The position numbers and the translations under genes were made by a program. 64,000 nucleotides of DNA. Source: Chryseobacterium sp. CH25 (GTDB taxonomy: Bacteria > Bacteroidota > Bacteroidia > Flavobacteriales > Weeksellaceae). The DNA lies in assembly GCF_004119455.1 (NCBI RefSeq), contig NZ_NRQT01000004.1:310001-374000 (forward strand), read 5' to 3'. Every line of letters starts with the position of its first letter. Position 1 is the stretch's first letter. The notes under the pieces are model-generated. The model did no database searches and was not told the DNA's origin. It saw only the letters and a program-made list of their open reading frames with translations. This document shows, one piece after another, positions 9,477-17,905 of the stretch.

Positions 9477-11153
9477 TTACCAATTATTTCCTGACATGAT
9501 AAGCACCTGGCTTTCAGTTCCGTATTTTATTTCGTTAAGGAAGATTTCTTTTCCTTCATCCAATGGGATCATGGAAATTCCTCTACGTTCGTATTCCGAT
9601 TCAAGGGTGGAAGAAACCATTCCTGCTCCTTTCCAAGGTCCCCAGTTGATGGAGATTACTTTTCCCTGTAGTCTTTTATTCAGAGCGTTAGCGTAATCAT
9701 CCAGTACACTGTTAGCCGCAGCATAATCTGTCTGACCTTTATTACCGTATACCGATGCGATACTTGAGAATAAAACAACGAACTGGCAGTCTGTACGAAG
9801 TTGTTCAGCCAATACACGAAGTGGTTTTACCTTGGTATCGAATACACGTCCAAAAGAAGAGGTTGTCTTTTGTTTGAATAATTTATCTTCTAAAAGACCT
9901 GCTCCGTGGATCACTCCATCTAAACGGCTGTATTTTTCATAAATACTGCTGATTAAATTGCTTAATCCCTCTTCGTCACAAAGATCTAAAGATTGATAGA
10001 TAATAGTATTTCCAAGCGCTTCCATATCACGGATTGTGCGTAGGATCTGGTTGTTTTTATAAACCTTTGTAGTTTCTTTTTCAATCTCAGCAGGAGAAGT
10101 GAATTTTCCGGACTTAATCAAATAAGCTCTGATTTCTTCCTTAGTCTTCATTCCTTCGAATTCTTTTGCAGACGTTTCATTTCTTGGGTCTGCTGATCTT
10201 CCTACCAAAATATAAGTACACGGATAAGCCTGAGACATGTGTTTCACCAACTCTGCAGTGATTCCCTGTGCACCTCCAAGTACCAATACCACTGATTTTT
10301 GATCTAGCTGAATGTGAGCTTCATTTAAACTTGTTGACAATGGAGAAGGGATAATGTCTACCTTATGTCTTTGCTCGTTTTTATAGATCACTTCAGCAGG
10401 TTTATCATTCGTTAAGATTTCCTTTAAAGTAATATCAGCAATCTGATCTACTTCCTGAGGAGTGCTTAAACTGATGAATCTACAAGTCGTGTGATCAAAT
10501 TCTCTAGCTAAACTTTTGAAAAGTCCAGGATAACCCTGATGATGACGTAAAACACTTACATCAGTTACTTCCTGAATATGAGCAGCAATATCAGAGATTA
10601 AATACACCCATTTCGCTTTATCAAAATCAAGTTTTTTAATCAGATCAACATGATCGATGATGCTTGGTTTATCTGTTGCTGAGAACAGGTCTAGCATGAT
10701 TAATCCGTCAACATGTGAAAGATCTTTATCTGCGTCTACCAATTCTACGATAGCTCCATGTTTTTCCAACTCAGTTTTAATAGCTGAGGTTTGTTGGGTG
10801 TCATCCTGAGTGATGGCGAAACGTTTCCCTTGAAGAACTTCCGTATTTTGTACTGAAGAAGCATCTGTAGGGGTGATGTCAAAACGAAGACGTGATAATA
10901 CATTATTCGTAACTTCAGGAGTGTTAACTTCCTTTACTTCGTTTTTTGTTTCAGTAGTGTCACCGCTCATTTCACTGATCCAGCTTGCCAATCCACGAAG
11001 GGTTTTAATAGCTGCCAGTTTTTCCATTACATCATCAGCCTGCTCAAGATTTTCTCCGAAACCGATCTTGTTTTTAAGATCTGCAATGATCTCCATACGT
11101 TTAATAGAGTCGATGCTAAGGTCTGCTTCTAAATCTAAGTCTAATCCTAGCAT
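9477..11153 (-). CDS. ACP-ketoreductase segment of the synthase (probably the C-terminal part of the upstream gene)
   Basis: The reading frame holds an acyl carrier domain (DSIKRME, phosphopantetheine Ser near residue 15) and a PfaA-like SDR ketoreductase (GGAQGI nucleotide-binding motif near 280; SSIASVYG and YAAAN catalytic Ser/Tyr late in the protein). The first ATG at 11153 cuts off helix I of the ACP. The same frame continues upstream without ATG, GTG or TTG, and encodes the missing helix (LEDLQNG, then KTGYPKE, matching KTGYPQE in the first ACP). It stays open to a TGA at about 11275-11277. A single extra A in the A6 run at 11269-11274 would join it to the ER-KS-AT-ACP frame and give one protein of about 2346 residues with tandem ACPs. 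It is therefore best read as part of that gene. Confidence 0.85.
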   Translation of the reverse strand: MLGLDLDLEADLSIDSIKRMEIIADLKNKIGFGENLEQADDVMEKLAAIKTLRGLASWISEMSGDTTETKNEVKEVNTPEVTNNVLSRLRFDITPTDASSVQNTEVLQGKRFAITQDDTQQTSAIKTELEKHGAIVELVDADKDLSHVDGLIMLDLFSATDKPSIIDHVDLIKKLDFDKAKWVYLISDIAAHIQEVTDVSVLRHHQGYPGLFKSLAREFDHTTCRFISLSTPQEVDQIADITLKEILTNDKPAEVIYKNEQRHKVDIIPSPLSTSLNEAHIQLDQKSVVLVLGGAQGITAELVKHMSQAYPCTYILVGRSADPRNETSAKEFEGMKTKEEIRAYLIKSGKFTSPAEIEKETTKVYKNNQILRTIRDMEALGNTIIYQSLDLCDEEGLSNLISSIYEKYSRLDGVIHGAGLLEDKLFKQKTTSSFGRVFDTKVKPLRVLAEQLRTDCQFVVLFSSIASVYGNKGQTDYAAANSVLDDYANALNKRLQGKVISINWGPWKGAGMVSSTLESEYERRGISMIPLDEGKEIFLNEIKYGTESQVLIMSGNNW

Positions 11154-11212
11154 TTCTTTCGGATACCCTGTTTTCTCACTTACAATATTTAAAATACCGT
11201 TTTGAAGGTCTT

Positions 11213-14200
11213 CTAATGATAATGTAGATTTAGCCTGTGGCGTTGAAACTGCTTCAGCAGCTGTTCCATTTTTTCAGGAGCGGTTGTAGCTTCAGCTCCA
11301 GAGAATTCAGTAAGCCATGAAACTAATCCGCTTAAAGTTTTGATAGCTGCCAATTGTTCCATCACCATGTCTTCATTGGTATTACCATTGGCTAATGTTC
11401 CTAATTCGCTGCGAAGTGTTCCGATGATTTCCACTCTTTTGATAGAGTCGATACTCAAGTCAGCTTCAAGGTCCATTTCCATACCCAGCATTTCCTGCGG
11501 ATATCCTGTTTTATCACTTACAACCTGTAGTAATAAAGCTTTGATATCTCTTGTAGGAGTCGCTTTTACAGCAACGGCAGTAGCAGCTACCGCCACAGTT
11601 CTTTCCTGCTGAACTGCTTGTACCGGAATGGTACGTTCAGGTGTTGGAGCTGGCATTGGAGTATTGTAAACAGGCATCGGGTTCACCTGAGGATTCTGTC
11701 CCATAAAGGAAAGCATCACATCACGTTGTGCCTGTATCATTAATTTCATACTGTTTAAATATTCCTGCAGCATACGTTCTGCCGTAGATAGGCCTTCCGG
11801 TGCAGGAGCTTGCGTATTATGATTGGTAAAATTGTTCATAGGAATAGGATTTATGATAGGGGGTGCACCATTAGCAGGTAATGAACCTGTTGTCGGATGT
11901 GCAGCTTGTCCGTTAACACGCCAGATGGCAGGGCTTTTCTTGTATAATTCAGGTTGATTAATGTCAACAAGCTGAACGAAACGGCCATCAAAAAGTTTCT
12001 CAATATTGAAGCTGCGTCCTGTTCCTAAATACTGTGCCAACATGCACAATAAATGAGTGAACTTATTACGGCTGCTATCTTCAACATATAAAGTCAACTG
12101 GTCTTTCTCAAGACATGATTTTGCCAATCCTGTAAGGACTTTTCCTGGTCCTACCTCGATGAAGATTCTTGCTCCATCGTTATACATCGCTTGCATCTGC
12201 TCTACGAATCTTACAGGCTGAACTAAGTGGTCAGTCAATCTTTCTTTGATATCTGAAGGACTTGTAGGATATACATCAGCTGTGGTATTAGACCATACTG
12301 GGATCTGCATTTCCTGGAAAGGAACGTCTTTTAATACATCAGCATATAAACCTTTAGATTTTGCCAATAATGGGCTGTGGAATGCACATGCCACTTCTAA
12401 TTTTTTAGCAGAAATACCTTCCTGTTTAAGAACTTCCAGCAGTTTATTGATAGCTTCTGTACTTCCAGCGATAACACATTGAGTAGGCGCGTTGAAGTTA
12501 ACTGGATAGCATCCTTCCACCTTAGCGATAATCGGTTGTAAACGTTCGTGAGTAGCACTTGCAGCTAACATAGAACCTGGATCACCTCCTTCTACTGAAT
12601 CTAAAATAGATTGAGCTCTACGGATACTTAAATCAACTAATTGATCTTCTGCAAATACGCCTGAGAAACATAAAGCCGGTAATTCACCATAGCTGTGACC
12701 TGCCAACATATCAGGAATAATTCCTAACGATTCTAAGAATTTAGCTAATGCAAGATCAACAATTCCTAAAAGAGGTTGTGCTAAACGGGTATCTTTAATG
12801 GTTTCTTTCTGTTGCTTTAAATCCGCTTCATTGAATGTTTTAGAAGGGAAAACCACCTTTTCAAGCTCAGGATAATTGTCAATAATCTGACGCATAGCCG
12901 GGAAGACTACGAATAGATCACGGGCCATGTTAATTCTCTGGCTTCCTTGTCCAGGGAATGTAAAGGCTACCTTACCTTCTTTTTTACTGACAGTGAAAGT
13001 ATCTTTAGTTTCTATTCCTAATAGTACTAATTCAATCTTCATCATCAGATCTACAGCAGTATCAGCTACAATACTGAACTGAATTGGTTTTTCTGAACTG
13101 ATGCTTAAACTGTAAGCAATATCTTTTAATGGAATCTCATCATTGATTTCCAATAATGTTTTGATCTGGCTTGATTGTCCTTTAGCTTCTTCATAAGTAT
13201 CCCCACGGAATACAAATAATTCTGAAGGCCAAGACTGCATCGCAATTGAGTCATCTTTTTTCGGATGGTTCGCAATTACAGTATGGAAATTGGTTCCTCC
13301 GAATCCAAAAGCACTGATTCCCGCATATCTGTTTTTCTCAGTCCATAAACCTGTTTCAGCATGGAAAGAGAATGGGCTGGTTTGTGCGTTATAATAAGCA
13401 TTTGGATTCTTAAGGTGAAGGGTAGGAGGTTTCACACCGTGATAAACAGCAAGAGAAGCTTTGATTAAACCTGCTAATCCTGCAGCACACTTGGTATGTC
13501 CGATCTGAGTTTTCACAGAACCTAAATGAGTCTGTCCTGGTAGTGCACCTGAACGACTGAATAAGTTAGTCAAGGCACTTAATTCTGTCTTGTCTCCAAC
13601 AACAGTTCCTGTACCGTGAGCTTCTACCAATCCTACAGCTGCAGCACTGATTCCAGCTTGAGTATAAGCACGTTCTAAGGCTCTTACCTGACCTACTTTT
13701 CTAGGAGCCGTTAATCCAAGAGCTTTTCCGTCGCTGGATCCGCCAACTCCTTTAATTACAGAGTAAATACGGTCACCATCGTTGATCGCGTCTTCATATC
13801 TTTTCAGAACAAGGATTGCGATTCCTTCTCCAAGGGCAATTCCATCTGCTTCACTGTCAAATGTGGCACATCTTCCTTTTCTGGAAAGGGCATGCGTACT
13901 GGAGAACATCAGATAATCATTGATTCCGTTATGTAAATCTGCACCTCCGGCAAGAACCATATCAGATTTTCCTAATACAAGTTCCTGACAAGCTAAATCC
14001 AGGGCTGCTAAAGATGATGCACATGCTGCATCTACAGTAAAGTTTCTTCCCCCTAAATCCAGACGGTTCGTAATCCTACCTGCGATCACATTGGCCAAAA
14101 TACCCGGGAATGAATCCTCTGTTGTATGTGGGAAAGCTTCTTTTACTTCTTCGTGAAGTTCTCCGAAGACTTGTTTATAATATCCTCTGAAACTATAGCT

Positions 14201-16516
14201 GTTGGCAAGATCGTTACCACCTTCAGCTCCGATAATGACAGAGATGTTTTCTCTATTGATATGTTTTTCACCATATCCAGCATCTTCCATTGCACGTTTT
14301 GCTACCAATAGTGTAAGCAATTGTGTAGGTTCAATAGCGGCTAATGATTGTGGTGGAATACCAAATGCTAATGGATCAAAATCAATTTTTGGAATGAAAC
14401 CACCCCATTTTGAATGAGATACATCAGCTTCGTCTGAATCTGGTTTATAATAAAGCTCTTTATTCCATCTTTCGTCCGGAACTTCAGTAACACTGTCTTT
14501 TCCGAGGATGATATTTCTCCAGAATTCATCCAGGTTTTTAGCCCCTGGGAAAATACATTCCATTCCTACGATAGCGATGTCTAATGGCTTTTCGCTGGAT
14601 GTTGGAAGTTCTGACAATTCAGCATTTTGGATGTATTCGTAATTGTTGATACTTACATTTTGGTGAAGTTCCTCAAGCGTAAGAACCTTGTTGTGCATTG
14701 TTGCAATCTGCCCGATCATGTACATTCCAAGATCTAGCTGATCGTCTTTAGGGATGTTTACTAATTGATCTCCTTGACGTTCAATTCCTTTAGCAGCAAT
14801 TCTTAAACGGCCTACGTTTAATTTTTCCAATTGCTCCCACACTACTTTTTTGTCAGTTCCGGCTGCTAAAAGTTTAGCTTTCTCGGTATTGAAATGGTTG
14901 GCAAATGAAGTATTTAAACAACGGGTTTCGTGGCCTGGAGCTGTTTCTAATAAAACAGTGTCTTTAGCCTGCATCGCCTGTAGCTGGAATTCTTCCTGAA
15001 TAGCTCCGGTTTGTACAGCTTCCTGAGTATACAGATAAGCAGTTCCCATCAAAACACCCACTTTTACCCCTCTGGCAGCCAATGGAGCAGCCATGATAGA
15101 AACGAATGCCGTTGAGAAGTCGTTATGGATTCCCCCTGCGAAGAATACACTGATATTTTCCGGATGGTCTTCTTTTAATATTCTTTCAATTTGTTTTTCC
15201 CAAAGAACCATGCTGGATAATGGACCTACGTGTCCACCGCATTCACGGCCTTCAAAAATAAAGCTCTTAGCTCCTTCTTTAAGGAAAATATCCAATAGGG
15301 CAGGAGACGGAACATGTAAAAATGTCTTTATTCCTGCTTTTTCAAATACTTTAGCCTGTGCGGGTCTTCCTCCTGCGATTAAAACGACAGGTGGTTGGGC
15401 TTCAAGAATATAAGAGGTCTGTTCATCTCTTAATTCCTGAGGAGCAAATCCTAAAATTCCTACCCCCCATGTTTTGCTGCCTGCCAGTTCTTTGGTTTCC
15501 ATTACCAGAGACTTTGCTGAGTTTCCTTTCAGTAATGATAAGGCAACAAAAGGTAAAGCTCCTGCTTCTGCTACTGCATTGGCAAACCCGGGAACATCAC
15601 TTACACGGGTCATTGGTCCCTGTGCAATTGGATATTTTAATCCAAGTTCCTGGGCTAATGGATTATTCTGATCGATAACCTGAAGGGCTTTTGCCTGTTT
15701 CAGGTGACCGTGCATGGCTTCTTTCAGTCCGAAAGCCAGCTTTTTCAGTGTTCTGAATTCTTCATACAGATCGGTTGCCAGTGAAATATCCTGGCCCATT
15801 GGGATATAGCTTTTGCTGATGTCAAGATCTGTAAAATACTGTTTAAGATTTTCAGCAGTAATATCATCCGGTAATGAAGGTGAATTAGGTCTTACCAACA
15901 CTCTGTGATTGGCAATGATCTTAGTTTCAGTTCCGTTAAGTTTTGAACATACATCTTTAATGTCCTTCGGAACGGAACTTTCAGGGAATAAGGCTAGTTG
16001 ACTGTCCAGTACAATACCAGCAGCTCCCAAAGCTTTCACGGCAGCGGCAGTATGGAGTCCTATTCCCCCCTGTACCCAAACCGGAATGCTTTTAATTTCA
16101 TTGATAATTCGTTGGAACAATACAAAAGTTGATTCATAGCCGATGTGACCTCCTGCTTCATTTCCTTTGATAATGATTCCTAGGGCTCCTGAATTTTCAG
16201 CCTGTTTTGCTTCCTCTAAACTGGTTACCTGGTAAATGATATCCAGATTTGAGTTTTGAGGAACAGTCATTCCGAATGGTAAGATCGCAAATCGTACATT
16301 TTCCGGAAGTTGAAGTGCTGAAAGTTTTTCATTAGAAACATAAATACCGTAAGAAGGTAGGTCTGTTTCTTCCAGTTGACTAAGGGCTGCCTGCGCGGTC
16401 GTTAACTCTTGGCCTAAGCTGAGGACAGGGAATACACCAGCCTGACGCAATTTAGGCATAAGGTTGACATCCGGCTTTTCAAAAGGCGTTAGTCCAATAA
16501 TGGTTAAGTTTTTCAT
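11213..16516 (-). CDS. Type I polyketide/secondary-lipid synthase subunit: ER-ER-KS-AT-ACP
   Basis: The 1767-residue protein begins with two FMN TIM-barrel domains of the nitronate-monooxygenase/PfaD type (about 1-250 with GGHIG near 121 and QGGIG near 148; about 285-560 with QGPMTRVSD near 294 and GGHVGP near 424). These act as enoylreductases in PUFA-type synthases. Then come KS (about 646-1080; DAACASS Cys near 832, EAHGTGT, QIGHTKCAAG), AT (about 1180-1470; GQGSQR and GHSYGE), a proline-rich linker and an ACP (DSIKRVE, Ser near 1690). The last 19 residues or so look out of frame: they follow an A6 run, and the true continuation probably lies in the ACP-KR frame. It is the first gene of the operon. 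No signal peptide is seen. Confidence 0.92.
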   Translation of the reverse strand: MKNLTIIGLTPFEKPDVNLMPKLRQAGVFPVLSLGQELTTAQAALSQLEETDLPSYGIYVSNEKLSALQLPENVRFAILPFGMTVPQNSNLDIIYQVTSLEEAKQAENSGALGIIIKGNEAGGHIGYESTFVLFQRIINEIKSIPVWVQGGIGLHTAAAVKALGAAGIVLDSQLALFPESSVPKDIKDVCSKLNGTETKIIANHRVLVRPNSPSLPDDITAENLKQYFTDLDISKSYIPMGQDISLATDLYEEFRTLKKLAFGLKEAMHGHLKQAKALQVIDQNNPLAQELGLKYPIAQGPMTRVSDVPGFANAVAEAGALPFVALSLLKGNSAKSLVMETKELAGSKTWGVGILGFAPQELRDEQTSYILEAQPPVVLIAGGRPAQAKVFEKAGIKTFLHVPSPALLDIFLKEGAKSFIFEGRECGGHVGPLSSMVLWEKQIERILKEDHPENISVFFAGGIHNDFSTAFVSIMAAPLAARGVKVGVLMGTAYLYTQEAVQTGAIQEEFQLQAMQAKDTVLLETAPGHETRCLNTSFANHFNTEKAKLLAAGTDKKVVWEQLEKLNVGRLRIAAKGIERQGDQLVNIPKDDQLDLGMYMIGQIATMHNKVLTLEELHQNVSINNYEYIQNAELSELPTSSEKPLDIAIVGMECIFPGAKNLDEFWRNIILGKDSVTEVPDERWNKELYYKPDSDEADVSHSKWGGFIPKIDFDPLAFGIPPQSLAAIEPTQLLTLLVAKRAMEDAGYGEKHINRENISVIIGAEGGNDLANSYSFRGYYKQVFGELHEEVKEAFPHTTEDSFPGILANVIAGRITNRLDLGGRNFTVDAACASSLAALDLACQELVLGKSDMVLAGGADLHNGINDYLMFSSTHALSRKGRCATFDSEADGIALGEGIAILVLKRYEDAINDGDRIYSVIKGVGGSSDGKALGLTAPRKVGQVRALERAYTQAGISAAAVGLVEAHGTGTVVGDKTELSALTNLFSRSGALPGQTHLGSVKTQIGHTKCAAGLAGLIKASLAVYHGVKPPTLHLKNPNAYYNAQTSPFSFHAETGLWTEKNRYAGISAFGFGGTNFHTVIANHPKKDDSIAMQSWPSELFVFRGDTYEEAKGQSSQIKTLLEINDEIPLKDIAYSLSISSEKPIQFSIVADTAVDLMMKIELVLLGIETKDTFTVSKKEGKVAFTFPGQGSQRINMARDLFVVFPAMRQIIDNYPELEKVVFPSKTFNEADLKQQKETIKDTRLAQPLLGIVDLALAKFLESLGIIPDMLAGHSYGELPALCFSGVFAEDQLVDLSIRRAQSILDSVEGGDPGSMLAASATHERLQPIIAKVEGCYPVNFNAPTQCVIAGSTEAINKLLEVLKQEGISAKKLEVACAFHSPLLAKSKGLYADVLKDVPFQEMQIPVWSNTTADVYPTSPSDIKERLTDHLVQPVRFVEQMQAMYNDGARIFIEVGPGKVLTGLAKSCLEKDQLTLYVEDSSRNKFTHLLCMLAQYLGTGRSFNIEKLFDGRFVQLVDINQPELYKKSPAIWRVNGQAAHPTTGSLPANGAPPIINPIPMNNFTNHNTQAPAPEGLSTAERMLQEYLNSMKLMIQAQRDVMLSFMGQNPQVNPMPVYNTPMPAPTPERTIPVQAVQQERTVAVAATAVAVKATPTRDIKALLLQVVSDKTGYPQEMLGMEMDLEADLSIDSIKRVEIIGTLRSELGTLANGNTNEDMVMEQLAAIKTLSGLVSWLTEFSGAEATTAPEKMEQLLKQFQRHRLNLHYH
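11269..11274 (-). other. Frameshift site (A6 on the minus strand) between the two halves of the synthase gene
   Basis: On the coding strand the sequence reads GAA AAA ATG in the upstream frame. Slipping back one base, or adding one A, gives GAA AAA AAT GGA and enters the ACP2-KR frame just after its only nearby stop (TGA). All domains then line up as ACP-ACP-KR without loss. Possible explanations are an assembly error, a phase-variable tract, or -1 slippage on A_AAA; the sequence alone cannot decide. Confidence 0.8.
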
Positions 16517-16517
16517 G
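16470..16517 (-). repeat. Direct repeat, copy A: first codons of the synthase gene (copy B at 16696-16743)
   Basis: The 48 bases at the start of the ER-KS-AT-ACP gene recur at 16696-16743 with about 42 identical positions, same orientation, 226 bp apart. Both encode a peptide starting MKNLTII and containing PFEKPD. Copy B lies in the leader upstream of the gene and is no longer followed by synthase sequence. Confidence 0.9.
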
Positions 16518-16583
16518 GCGTGATATGTTAGTAAATATTTTGTGAAAAATGCATAAGTCTTTGAAACAAAGAAAAATGCTTAA

Positions 16584-16742
16584 TTACAAAATCATAAAAT
16601 TGGTTTTTATTATATTTTTAATGGTAAAGCTCATTTGTTGAGAATTAATCAACAACGTATGACTGGCCCTAAGGTAATTAGAGTAAAAGTATGTGTCCGG
16701 CTTTTCAAAAGGCATTAGCCTGATAATGGTCAAGTTTTTCAT
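16584..16742 (-). pseudogene. Short leader ORF or relic duplicate of the synthase 5' end (52 codons)
   Basis: Starting at the ATG at 16742, the minus strand encodes MKNLTIIRLMPFEKPD and then an unrelated tail ending at TAA 16584-16586, about 67 bases before the real start at 16516. The first 16 residues match the synthase N-terminus (12-13 identical), while the rest has no resemblance to it. It may be debris of a tandem duplication or recombination in the promoter region. Alternatively it may be a translated leader peptide, because the best promoter (17017-17048) lies upstream of it. No function can be assigned. Confidence 0.5.
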
Positions 16743-16766
16743 TGCATTTAGTATTAAAATAATAAT

Positions 16767-16780
16767 ATGCGATTTCGCAT
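16767..16780. promoter_or_regulatory. 14-bp palindrome upstream of the synthase operon, possible operator
   Basis: ATGCGATTTCGCAT is a perfect inverted repeat of 6-bp arms with a 2-base centre. It lies between the promoter candidate (17017-17048) and the duplicated start codon region (16742). Its size suits a dimeric regulator, but no cognate regulator is seen nearby and chance is possible. Confidence 0.35.
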
Positions 16781-16842
16781 TAAAACATCAATCTAATGGG
16801 GATAAGGATTGATTGTTTGTGATGCGTGAATAAAAATAATAA

Positions 16843-16869
16843 ATTTATGATATATATTCAATCATAAAT
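16843..16869. repeat. Inverted repeat in the synthase leader
   Basis: The 9-base arms ATTTATGAT and ATCATAAAT are separated by 9 bases and pair perfectly. The element lies within the long AT-rich leader of the synthase operon. It could be a hairpin in the RNA or a protein-binding site; AT-rich chance is possible. The rest of 16747-17285 shows no convincing coding sequence. Confidence 0.4.
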
Positions 16870-17016
16870 GAAATTCGATAATAATTTTTTAACAAACATT
16901 TGTTAATTATTCAAATGTTATTAAAGTATTCGGTTTATTTTCTTATTCGTTATAAACAAGCCGGCACAATCTGTGTAACCATAAATATAAATAATTATAG
17001 TTAAAGAAATGTTAAG

Positions 17017-17048
17017 CAAAGATAGCAATAAAAAATAAAATATTTCAA
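17017..17048 (-). promoter_or_regulatory. Candidate sigma-70-type (Bacteroidota) promoter for the synthase operon
   Basis: On the minus strand, TTG (17048-17046) is followed after 21 bases by TATCTTTG (17024-17017), matching the TTG / TAnnTTTG promoter of Flavobacteriia. It would start transcription about 490 nt upstream of the first synthase codon, giving a long leader that includes the duplicated 5' segment. No closer good match was found upstream of 16516. Confidence 0.5.
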
Positions 17049-17285
17049 AAAGAAGAGATTTGTTTTTGTTATATTACAAAAAGATAATACAAATAATTAC
17101 CGCATGAAATCAGCCAATTCAGCAGTTTTTTTTAGTCGTAAAATTTGAATTGATTTTGTATGAAATTGATTTATATTATATTATTGGCGTAATGAAGAAT
17201 TGCTTTTTGTGATTTATTTAAGATTTTGAAAAGAAGTATAACGATACATAATAGAGTAAAAATATTACGGTAATATGAAATATAA

Positions 17286-17312
17286 ATGAAGAAAAGCAGC
17301 GGAAAGCTGCTT
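17286..17312 (-). terminator. Hairpin downstream of doxX, probable terminator
   Basis: A 7-bp stem (AAGCAGC / GCTGCTT) with a GGAAA loop lies 45 bases past the DoxX stop. Read on the minus strand it is followed by TTTTC. It separates doxX from the synthase operon. Confidence 0.5.
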
Positions 17313-17355
17313 GAGATTATTAAAAAAAGATTAAAAGTAGAGGTTTAATGTATCT

Positions 17356-17811
17356 CTATGTCGTTTTTTTCTCTGTTGAATATTTTCCACCACCTTGTAT
17401 TATCAGAGTAAGACAGATGCCCAATACCAACAGATGGTATTCAAATCCTTCTGCTCCGGCAGGCATTTTTCCGAACCAATTCATAAAAAAACCATGAGAG
17501 GCATGGTCTACTACGATCATTCCTGTAAATAAGAAGAAAACAGCAATAGAAGTGATTTTTGTCCAAATTCCAAACAGTATAAAAAAGGTTCCCAGACATT
17601 CTACAGCTATTGCAGTTGCAGCAATCAATACAGGCAATCCGACCTGTGTCGTCATGTATTGCATTTCTCCCTGTAATCCTGGGCCATCGAACCAACCAAA
17701 TAATTTTTGAGCAGCATGTGGGAACAGAACGACTCCTAAAGTGAGGCGTAAGGTTAGTGATCCCCAGCCACCATCAGTAGATTTTATCCATTGTTTAAGC
17801 GTATTGTCCAT
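17356..17811 (-). CDS. DoxX family membrane protein
   Basis: The 151-residue protein has four hydrophobic segments and the DoxX-type start LRLTLGVVLFPHAAQKLFGWF. The family is a group of small inner-membrane proteins linked to quinone or thiosulfate metabolism and thiol/oxidative homeostasis; the exact role here is unknown. A TAACTTTG box (-7 type) lies at 17831-17838, about 20 bases before the start, but no TTG lies at the right distance, so an activator may be needed. The Crp/Fnr-type regulator encoded just upstream on the same strand (95-base gap) is the natural candidate. Confidence 0.88.
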   Translation of the reverse strand: MDNTLKQWIKSTDGGWGSLTLRLTLGVVLFPHAAQKLFGWFDGPGLQGEMQYMTTQVGLPVLIAATAIAVECLGTFFILFGIWTKITSIAVFFLFTGMIVVDHASHGFFMNWFGKMPAGAEGFEYHLLVLGICLTLIIQGGGKYSTEKKTT

Positions 17812-17905
17812 TTTGTTTGATTTTGATGAACAAAGTTAATGAGACGGTAGGGTTGTACTGTGTGATGTTTGATACAGAAAACCTGTGATAAATAGCACTG
17901 GTTTT

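Noticed and set aside
1..16516. EPA/DHA-type PUFA synthase
   Set aside because: Canonical PUFA synthases have a PfaC with two FabA-like dehydratase domains and 4-9 ACPs. Here there is one dehydratase region, two or three ACPs, and sugar- and acyl-transferases.
1..16516. Flexirubin or aryl polyene cluster
   Set aside because: Those use type II, single-function FabF/FabG/FabZ-like proteins and an aromatic starter enzyme. Only large type I subunits are present here.
14830..16516. Nitronate monooxygenase as an independent detoxifying enzyme
   Set aside because: The two barrels are in one chain with KS-AT-ACP, so the PfaD-like enoylreductase role is the better reading.
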